From Caballeronia sordidicola (GTDB taxonomy: Bacteria; Pseudomonadota; Gammaproteobacteria; Burkholderiales; Burkholderiaceae), in contig NZ_FCOC02000005.1 of the NCBI RefSeq assembly GCF_001544455.2, forward strand, positions 1-64,000: 64,000 nucleotides of DNA, in the 5' to 3' direction. A model generated the notes under the pieces. It saw only the letters and a list, made by a program, of their open reading frames with translations. It had not been told where the DNA came from and ran no database searches. This document shows, piece after piece, positions 9,242-16,346 of this stretch; position 1 is the first letter of the stretch, and each line of letters opens with the position of its first letter. A program made the position numbers and the translations under genes.

Positions 9242-10275
9242 CAGCCGTATACACAAGTGGCGCAGCAGACTCCAGCCGCGAACGTGCCCGGGTTCTGCAA
9301 CTGCATCCACCGCACATGCGCGTACGCAAGCACCAGTCGCATTCGCTGCATCAAGGCGAACGCGTCTGGGCGGAAACGAACTGCTACGTCGACTTGTGGA
9401 TCGAGTTGCTGCACGGCTATGGGCTCGACCCGCGCGCAGCGCTCGCCTTTACTGTCACGCAGGACTTCGAGGGAGACCAGTTTACGTTCTTCAAGTTTCC
9501 GCTCGAAGACCTGGACAAGCTCTATGGCCTGCAGGTACAGGAGCTGGCGATCTACGACTCGCTCGAAGACCGCATTCGTACGCAGACCCAGCGCGGACAT
9601 ACGGTGCTGACCGAAGTCGACGCGTTTTATCTGCCCGATACACGCGCAACCTCTTACCGGCAGCAGCACACGAAGACGACTATCGGCGTGGATTACATCG
9701 ACCCGCGTTCGCGCAGGCTCGGCTACTTCCACAACACGGGCTATTTCGTGCTGGATGGCGAAGACTATGAAGGCGTTTTCCGGCAGCTTCCGGAGCTTGC
9801 CGGGCGTCCGGAGATCCTGTTTCCGTATGTGGAATTCTGCAAGCGCGCACGGCCGTCCCTTTCTGGCACGGCGCTCGCGGAGGCATCGGCGGATCTGCTG
9901 GTCGCGCACCTGCAGCGCCGTCCCGCGCGCAATCCGATTACGCAGTGGCGCGCGGCGTTTCCCGAGCATCTGGAGATGTTGTTCGAGCGTGGAGAAAGCG
10001 CTTTTCATCTCTACACGTTCAACGTGATACGGCAACTGGGTTCGAATTTCGAGTTCCTTTCGCGATATCTCGTGTGGATGCGCGAGCGTGGCTTTGCGAT
10101 TCCCGACTCCATGCCGAACGCGGCCCAACGCATTGCGACGGAATCGATGGTCATGCAGTTCAGGCTCGTCCGGGCGATCACACGCGGACGCCGCGATCCG
10201 TGTCACGAGTGCTTCAACGTGCTCGAGGAGTCATACGAGCAGATCGTCGAACCGCTTGCCGCGCTCATCCGCTAA
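9238..10275 (+). CDS. DUF1839 protein, possible aminoacyl transferase
   Basis: A 345-residue protein of the DUF1839 family, coupled to the ligase gene by an ATGA overlap. The N-terminal half shows a pattern like papain-fold/BtrH-type transferases: Cys49 in ETNCYVDLW, a GHTVLTEVDAFYLPD strand near 120-134, His144 in RQQHTKTTIG and Asp152/Asp155 just after. The C-terminal half is helical (from about 200). In butirosin synthesis BtrH moves an acyl group from a carrier protein to a sugar amine, so a similar transfer from the aminoacyl carrier protein is suggested here. The fold comparison is mine and untested; the family name is more certain than the role. Confidence 0.75.
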   Translation: MTAVYTSGAADSSRERARVLQLHPPHMRVRKHQSHSLHQGERVWAETNCYVDLWIELLHGYGLDPRAALAFTVTQDFEGDQFTFFKFPLEDLDKLYGLQVQELAIYDSLEDRIRTQTQRGHTVLTEVDAFYLPDTRATSYRQQHTKTTIGVDYIDPRSRRLGYFHNTGYFVLDGEDYEGVFRQLPELAGRPEILFPYVEFCKRARPSLSGTALAEASADLLVAHLQRRPARNPITQWRAAFPEHLEMLFERGESAFHLYTFNVIRQLGSNFEFLSRYLVWMRERGFAIPDSMPNAAQRIATESMVMQFRLVRAITRGRRDPCHECFNVLEESYEQIVEPLAALIR

Positions 10276-10405
10276 CGCGCTTGGCGAACGCCTGCAGTGC
10301 AGCCGGAACATTGCGGCCGGCACATCGCGCCGCGTTTCGAACGGCACACATTATAAGAGAGGGCCGCCTCGATGCGATCCTCGACCGTCATACGGGGGGA
10401 TCATC

Positions 10406-12979
10406 ATGCGCGCCGTTACGCGTGGCGTATTCACGCCTGGCTCGCCCACGCCGGGCGCCTACCTTCCACATGCCTTGTCCGATGGCTGGCAGTGCGCAAG
10501 TACGCCGGCAGGCGCATGTGCGACGCCGGCGGATCTACCCGACACGGGCAATACGAGCATCTGGCTCGATGCAATCGTGCCCGGCACGGTTGCATCGGCA
10601 TGGAGAGCGGCAGGAAAGCTCGATCTCGAATCCCCTCCGGCATTTGCTTTCGATGACCACTGGTATCGACTGGTCTTATCGGGAAATGGCGCGCGGCGGC
10701 TGCGCCTGAGCGGACTTGCAACAATTTGCGAAGTCTGGCTCGACGATACAAAACTGCTCGATACGGATTCAATGTTCGAAACCTACGACGTCGATATCAA
10801 CCTCGACGGACACGCCACGCTGTACCTCTGCTTTCGTTCGCTGAGCGCGGCGCTTGGCGCGAGGCGCGGGCGCGCACGCTGGCGGCCGAGACTCGCGCAG
10901 CCCGCGACGTTGCGCCAGGTCCGCACGACACTCCTTGGCCACATGCCCGGCTGGTGTCCTTCGGTGCAGGCTGCAGGACCGTGGCGCGCGGTGCAGTTGC
11001 TTGGCGAATCGCCTATGTCGATTGATCGCGTGGACCTGCGCTCGAGTCTCGATGGCGACGACGGCCTCGTGCATCTGAGCGTGCGCTTCATGCATCCGCA
11101 AATGCAGCGTGCAGCGCGTCTGATCTGCAGGGATGCGTCGATCGCGCTGCAATGGCATGACGCGCAAACGATTGGCGGAACCTTGCGCGTGAAGAACGTC
11201 CCGCGCTGGTGGCCCCACACGCATGGCGATCCGGCGTTGCATGATCTCACGCTCGAATTCGCGGATAACGATGTGATCGCCCTTGGCCGCATCGGCTTCA
11301 GGGAGATTGCCGTGGACCGGGGACCCACGGGCGACGGCTTTCGACTCGTCGTCAACGGTGTGCCCGTTTTTGCGCGCGGTGCATGCTGGACCACAGCGGA
11401 TCTCGTCTCGCTCGACACGTCCCATGAGCAGGCGCAAACGTTTTTCAAGCTTGCCCGCGATGCCGGCATGAACATGTTGCGCGTGGGCGGCACCATGCTT
11501 TACGAGTCGGATGCGTTCTATGCTTTGGCCGATGAATACGGGCTTTTGATCTGGCAGGATTTCGCATTCGCCAATTTCGACTATCCGACCGATCCGGCGT
11601 TTGTCGCCAGTGTTCAGCGTGAGGCAGAACAGTTCTTATCAAGAACGCAACGCTTTGCATCGCTTGCGGTACTGTGCGGCGGCAGCGAGGCCGATCAGCA
11701 GGCGGCCATGCTCGGACTGCCGCCCGCGATGCGCATGCAAGCCTTGTTCACGCATCAATTGCCGTCGATCGCGGCTGCATTGCGGCCCGACGTGCCCTAC
11801 GTGGTGAATTCGCCCAGCGTGGCCGCAGGAGAGGAGAACGGAACCGCCTGGCCTTTCGCCACACGCGCCGGCGTCACGCATTACTACGGCGTTGGCGCTT
11901 ACCAGCGGCTGCTCGATGACGCACGGCGCGCAAACGTGCGTTTCGCCAGCGAATGCCTCGCGTTCGCCAATGTGCCCGACGACGTCGCGCTCAATGCCGT
12001 ACTGCTCGCTTCGCTACCGCATCAGCCACGCTGGAAAGCCGCGGTGCCGCGCGACAGCGGTGCAAGCTGGGATTTCGACGATGTCCGCGAATACTATCTG
12101 CGCACGCTGTATTCGGTCGATCCGGTGCGGCTGCGTTACGAAGACCCTGAGCGTTATCTCGACCTCTCGCGCGCCGTGGTGGCCGAAGTGATGGGCGAGG
12201 TTTTCTCGGAATGGCGCCGGCAGGGATCGTCGTGTGCGGGCGGCCTTGTCTGGCAGTTGCAGGACATCCGGGCCGGCGCGGGCTGGGGCCTGATCGACGC
12301 CCTGGGAACGCCCAAAAGCGCCTGGCACGGCCTCGCACACGTTTTACAGCCCGTAACGGCGCTGATCACCGACGAAGGCCTTGACGGCCTCGATATCCAT
12401 CTCATCAACGAGACTTCCAGGCCGGTTGATGCGCATCTGGAACTCGCATGTCTTCGCGATGGCGCGACAAGAGTCGCGAGCGCGTCGCGGGACGTAACAC
12501 TTTTGCCACGCGGCACGGCGCGTCTGCAGGCAGCCGATGTGCTTGGGCAGTTTTTCGACTTCACCTACGCGTATCGATTCGGACCGCGTGCTCATGAAGC
12601 CACCGTCATCACCTTGCGCGACAAGGCGAGCGGCGCAGTGTTATCGGAAGCGTTCCACTTCCCACAGCGCGAATTGACGCAATGTCACGACCTTGGATTC
12701 GACGTTCGGCTGGAACATGACGCCCACGGCGGCCTCGGCGGATGGGCGCTCGCGATCCGTGCCAAACGTTTGGCACGCTGGGTTCACATAGTCGACCCAC
12801 ACTACCGCGCGAGCACCGACTGGTTCCATCTGGCGCCCGGCGTTGAACGCCGTGTCGCGCTCGTTGCTCGTGAACGCAACGCCTCGCATACGCCGCAAGG
12901 TGAGGTTCGTGCGTTGAACGCAACGTTTTCAGTTCAGTACGAATGCGCTCAGCTTGCCTCGCCGGCAAGGGCGGCGTAA
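10406..12979 (+). CDS. Glycoside hydrolase family 2, beta-mannosidase-like
   Basis: An 857-residue GH2-type enzyme. The frame runs further upstream, but the ATG at 10406 follows GGGGGGA at good spacing and lies after the DUF1839 stop. An N-terminal jelly-roll (about 45-170), immunoglobulin-like part and TIM barrel (about 310-600) can be followed. Likely catalytic residues are Glu428 (CGGSEAD, acid/base) and Glu516 (RFASECLAF, nucleophile). VFARGACWTTADL and GMNMLRVGGTMLYESDAFY are typical of beta-mannosidases. There is no signal peptide, so it should be cytoplasmic. Its place at the end of the carrier-protein operon suggests trimming or transglycosylation of a precursor rather than polymer degradation. 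Confidence 0.86.
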   Translation: MRAVTRGVFTPGSPTPGAYLPHALSDGWQCASTPAGACATPADLPDTGNTSIWLDAIVPGTVASAWRAAGKLDLESPPAFAFDDHWYRLVLSGNGARRLRLSGLATICEVWLDDTKLLDTDSMFETYDVDINLDGHATLYLCFRSLSAALGARRGRARWRPRLAQPATLRQVRTTLLGHMPGWCPSVQAAGPWRAVQLLGESPMSIDRVDLRSSLDGDDGLVHLSVRFMHPQMQRAARLICRDASIALQWHDAQTIGGTLRVKNVPRWWPHTHGDPALHDLTLEFADNDVIALGRIGFREIAVDRGPTGDGFRLVVNGVPVFARGACWTTADLVSLDTSHEQAQTFFKLARDAGMNMLRVGGTMLYESDAFYALADEYGLLIWQDFAFANFDYPTDPAFVASVQREAEQFLSRTQRFASLAVLCGGSEADQQAAMLGLPPAMRMQALFTHQLPSIAAALRPDVPYVVNSPSVAAGEENGTAWPFATRAGVTHYYGVGAYQRLLDDARRANVRFASECLAFANVPDDVALNAVLLASLPHQPRWKAAVPRDSGASWDFDDVREYYLRTLYSVDPVRLRYEDPERYLDLSRAVVAEVMGEVFSEWRRQGSSCAGGLVWQLQDIRAGAGWGLIDALGTPKSAWHGLAHVLQPVTALITDEGLDGLDIHLINETSRPVDAHLELACLRDGATRVASASRDVTLLPRGTARLQAADVLGQFFDFTYAYRFGPRAHEATVITLRDKASGAVLSEAFHFPQRELTQCHDLGFDVRLEHDAHGGLGGWALAIRAKRLARWVHIVDPHYRASTDWFHLAPGVERRVALVARERNASHTPQGEVRALNATFSVQYECAQLASPARAA

Positions 12980-13522
12980 GCACCGTGCGCCTGTGCAACC
13001 GTGTCAAGCACTGACGCGGGGCACTTGCGTTCGGTAGCACACGAAGTCGATGGAACAGTTCTGAATCATTTTCCAAAGAACCGACGAATGCCGTTGAAGC
13101 AATCATGACTCGCGCGTCCAGCTGCTGTTTTACAAGCATTAAAAAAACCAGGACAGGCCACCAGCAAGGCATTGCGCAGACAAAAGGATGCGTTGCATCA
13201 ATCACACCGATAGTCGCCATTCTGAGCGCTCGTGTTCAAGACTGAAACAAAAACAACCATCTGCAGATTTCTCATCTGCACTCGCCATGCACGACCCCAT
13301 GATGGCATTGAGATTGACCATCGCTGGCACGGTCCTCGCTAAATGGCTAGCGCAACGCGGTGACGTCGAAATATGAAATCAACTAAACGACGATGCTGCG
13401 CTGCTTACGGGGCTGGCCGCGAAACGTTTCGATGAATGCCGTCAGATGCATCCACGCAACGTTTCGCTGGCCGGTAAATAAAAAGTAAGGCGCAATGCGC
13501 AAAGTTACGAGAGAAGAACATC
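12980..13522. other. Intergenic region upstream of the Crp-family gene
   Basis: A 543-base gap. I see no convincing gene; short open frames here are not protein-like. The last 150 bases contain two AACGTTTCG sites (annotated separately) and an AT-rich stretch (TAAATAAAAAGTAA near 13476-13490) before the AGAAGAA ribosome-binding site of the regulator gene. The first part probably contains the end of the GH2 transcript, but no U-tract terminator is obvious. Confidence 0.5.
13422..13467. promoter_or_regulatory. Paired palindromic operator-like sites
   Basis: CGAAACGTTTCG at 13422-13433 is a perfect 12-base palindrome. A second, slightly imperfect copy, CGCAACGTTTCGC, lies at 13455-13467. Their centres are 33 bases apart, about three helical turns, so both face the same side of the DNA. 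The AACGTT core resembles LacI-family operators. They lie about 55-100 bases before the Crp-family start codon. Confidence 0.4.
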
Positions 13523-14260
13523 ATGCTGACCCTTCAGTCCGACCTGCACGGCAATCATCTGTTGGGTGCGCTTCCCGCGCACGAGTGGCAAGCTCTTACG
13601 CCTCACCTTGAACTGGTTCAGCTCCGCACCGATCAATTGCTGTGCGATTCGGGTCAACGCATTCACCACGTGTATTTTCCGACGACAGCCATCATTTCGC
13701 TCCTCCACACGATGGAAGACGGCGGTTCAGTCGAGATCGCAGCAGTCGGCCGTGAAGGCATGACCGGCGTGCCCGTCCTGACTGGCGGTGAAACCATGCC
13801 GACGCGCGTCCAGGTGCAATGCCCGGGCTTCGCTTATCGCATGAGCGCATCTGCATTGCGCGAGCAGTTTGGCCGCTCGGACTTCCTGCGCCGTCTGATG
13901 CTGCTGTACATGCAAGCCCTGCTCACGCAAGTGGCGCAAACGGCTGCATGCAATCGCCACCACTCTCTCAACAAGCAACTGTGCCGCTGGCTTCTGATCG
14001 AAATCGACCGCACCTCTTCGAACCAGCTTCAGGTCACGCAGCAACTGATTGCCGACATGCTTGGCGTACGTCGTGAAGGCGTAACGGAAGCCGCAGGCAA
14101 GCTGCATGATGCGGGACTGATTCATCACAGCCGCGGTTGCATCAAGGTGCTGGATCGCGAGGGCCTCGAAGCGCGTGCTTGTGAATGCTATGGCATCGTC
14201 AAGCGTGAGTTCGACAGGTTGCTTCCACGTCTGCGCCAGGCTACCGAAGAAGTGCATTGA
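13523..14260 (+). CDS. Crp/Fnr-family transcription regulator
   Basis: A 245-residue regulator with an N-terminal cyclic-nucleotide-binding-like beta barrel (about 20-120, e.g. VYFPTTAIISLLHTMEDGG and VEIAAVGREGMTGVP), a dimerisation helix and a C-terminal winged helix (NKQLCRWLLIEI, then VTQQLIADMLGVRREGVTEA at about 172-191). Such proteins are frequent next to Burkholderia polysaccharide genes. It lies between the carrier-protein operon and the export genes and may control both, perhaps together with its own promoter. The ligand is unknown; I do not see a clear cAMP phosphate-binding Arg-Ala-Ala segment. Confidence 0.85.
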   Translation: MLTLQSDLHGNHLLGALPAHEWQALTPHLELVQLRTDQLLCDSGQRIHHVYFPTTAIISLLHTMEDGGSVEIAAVGREGMTGVPVLTGGETMPTRVQVQCPGFAYRMSASALREQFGRSDFLRRLMLLYMQALLTQVAQTAACNRHHSLNKQLCRWLLIEIDRTSSNQLQVTQQLIADMLGVRREGVTEAAGKLHDAGLIHHSRGCIKVLDREGLEARACECYGIVKREFDRLLPRLRQATEEVH

Positions 14261-15024
14261 ACCTGGGTAGCAGGCGATCAGTGTGAGCGTCACGCAGCCA
14301 GGTCCTAACCTGCCGTGTGCACTCCCCTTTCCGCCGCCCTGTTCAACGCGCCGGCACTTCTGGTGGGCATTGATCCACGATCATGCGTTTCACAAAACAT
14401 TAAGCATGCTTTCGATATCTTTTTATCGAGCGGATTTTGCACGCGCGTATTCATTGGTTTGGTCTGATGCAGTGTTGTTTTAAATAAGATTTGGAATTTA
14501 AGTGTCGGGGACAGCGTCATGCGCATGAAAACCGCATTGTCCATGCAATAACTATTTGTGTGAACTAAGACGCCCGCGTGCGGAAGCGCACTTACCGACC
14601 CGGCCGCAAACGCCACGATGTCATATCAAACGGCCATCTGCTCGCCTCGACTATCGCCTTGATCGCGAGTCAGCACGAGTAGCCGCAGAAAAGAAGTGAA
14701 GCGACGAAATAAGCAACGCAGCAACGTAGTCGACAACAATTTTAAAAAGACGCAGCGGTCTCCTGCCATGCGTCTTTCAACCTGCAGTTCTTCCTGTGTG
14801 AACACCCGCTGGATTCTCAAGGCGGGGAGCGTTAGCTGTTGTTTCGAGTGGCTGCTGCGAATGGGTGGACCGGGGAAGAAACCCATTCGCAGCGAAACCC
14901 GCATGACAGCACCAAGGCGTTCACGTCATGCACAGGAAGGACTACGTACGCGCACTGCGCGTTGACGGTCAGGAGACTTTGCGCTGGAACCATTCAGCGT
15001 ATCCGTAACGCGAGGACCACTAAT
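14261..15024. other. Long leader region before the export genes
   Basis: A 764-base gap between the regulator and the export lipoprotein gene. The reading frame of the export gene is open back to about 14839, but the ATG at 15025 begins a proper lipoprotein signal peptide, so the upstream part is taken as untranslated. The gap holds an AT-rich stretch (about 14390-14500), a GGCGGGGAGCGTTAGC motif at 14821 resembling an ops element, and a strong hairpin at 14854-14893. A long structured leader is common for polysaccharide operons. Confidence 0.5.
14854..14893 (+). promoter_or_regulatory. Leader hairpin upstream of the wza-like gene
   Basis: A perfect 13-base inverted repeat, GCTGCGAATGGGT (14854-14866) and its complement (14881-14893), with a 14-base purine-rich loop. 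No T-run follows, so it is not a standard terminator. It lies about 130 bases before the export gene and 15 bases after the ops-like motif. Confidence 0.5.
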
Positions 15025-16314
15025 ATGAACATCAAACTACTCGTTTCACTGCTGGCTGGCGCAACCTTCACAGCATCGTTGACCGGTTGCGCCATTGCAC
15101 CGGGACCGTATCTCGATACCGACCGTCTCGACCAGACGCCCGCGCCGGACAGCGTCGCCCAGGCGAACGTGAAGTACCGCGTGACGCCTATCGACGTCAG
15201 CTACTTCGAGACGCATCCGCAAATCAGCGATGAGTCGCTCGCGAGCGTTTGCCCGCTCACCTGCCTCACCAAAGACACCCGCAAGTTGTATGCGTATCAC
15301 ATTGGCGTGAACGACCAGATCAGCATCACCGTCTGGGATCATCCGGAGTTCAGTTCCGCCGGAATTGCCGCGAGCACGGGAGGCGCCGGCGTACCGCCGC
15401 TTCCAACGGGCACTGCCGGCAATGCGGCCGCGCCCGTGAATACCTCGGGCAGCGCGACCGGTCCGGAAGCTGGCGGCGTGACAGTACGTGTCGCCAATGA
15501 CGGCACCATCTTCTTCCCGCGAGTCGGGCGCGTGCAGGCTGTTGGCAAGACGGCGCAGCAACTTCAGGCGATGCTCACGCAGAGTCTTTCGAAGAACATT
15601 CGCAATCCGCAACTCGACGTGCGCGTGACCGGCTTCTATAGCAAACAGGTCCAGGTCACGGGCGACCTCAAGCAGCCTTCGTCGATGCCGATCACCGACG
15701 TGCCGCTCTCCGTCATCGACGCGATCAACCGCTCGGGCGGTGCGAACGCTGACGCCGATCTGCAGAACGTAGGCATTACGCGCGACGGCAAGCGCTACGC
15801 AGTCGATGTTGCAGCCCTTCTCGATCGTGGCGATATCCAGCAAAACGTGTTGCTCCAGGATGACGACATCATCGACGTGCCGGATCGCACGAAGAGCCGC
15901 GTGTTTGTGCTTGGAGAACTGGCCAAGCCGCAGACCATTCCGATGAACCGCGGCCGCCTCACGCTTGCCGACGCGCTGGCGAACGCCAACAGCATCGACC
16001 CGCGTTCAGCCGATCCGCGCCAGATCTATGTGATCCGCGCACCGGAACAGTCCACGAAGGGCGGCATGATCAAGACCGCGGCGTTGACCACATCCAACAG
16101 CAGCACAATGCCTGGCACGCGCCCGCTCGACCTGAGCGTCTACAAGCTGGACATGACGCAGGTCGACGCATTGATGCTCATGACTCAATTCGAGTTGCAT
16201 CCGCGTGATGTGATCTACGTGCAAGTTGCGAGCGCCGCGCGTTTCAACCGCGTGCTCGAGCAGATCGCGCCTACGATCCAGACGCTGTTCTACACCATCC
16301 AGACAACCCGCTAA
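15025..16314 (+). CDS. Wza-like outer-membrane polysaccharide export lipoprotein
   Basis: A 429-residue lipoprotein (signal peptide MNIKLLVSLLAG..., lipobox LTGC, Cys22) with a poly_export (PES) domain around YHIGVNDQISITVWDHPEF and two to three SLBB domains (VQVTGDLKQPSSMPITDVP..., VFVLGELAKPQTIPM...). A Gly/Ala-rich insertion of about 45 residues (near 115-150) lies between WDHPEF and VRVANDGTIFFPRVG. It forms the outer-membrane channel through which the polymer leaves the cell. The start was chosen at the signal peptide. The Wzc-like kinase follows after 32 bases, so the two are one transcript. It corresponds to BceE of cepacian loci in role; whether the polymer is cepacian is not shown. 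Confidence 0.9.
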   Translation: MNIKLLVSLLAGATFTASLTGCAIAPGPYLDTDRLDQTPAPDSVAQANVKYRVTPIDVSYFETHPQISDESLASVCPLTCLTKDTRKLYAYHIGVNDQISITVWDHPEFSSAGIAASTGGAGVPPLPTGTAGNAAAPVNTSGSATGPEAGGVTVRVANDGTIFFPRVGRVQAVGKTAQQLQAMLTQSLSKNIRNPQLDVRVTGFYSKQVQVTGDLKQPSSMPITDVPLSVIDAINRSGGANADADLQNVGITRDGKRYAVDVAALLDRGDIQQNVLLQDDDIIDVPDRTKSRVFVLGELAKPQTIPMNRGRLTLADALANANSIDPRSADPRQIYVIRAPEQSTKGGMIKTAALTTSNSSTMPGTRPLDLSVYKLDMTQVDALMLMTQFELHPRDVIYVQVASAARFNRVLEQIAPTIQTLFYTIQTTR

Positions 16315-16346
16315 CAACGCGTCACGTGTTACGCCCGGAGTGCGAC

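Noticed and set aside
14839..15024. Upstream extension of the Wza-like gene
   Set aside because: The extension is Arg/Thr/Cys-rich and covers the leader hairpin; the ATG at 15025 starts a proper lipoprotein signal.
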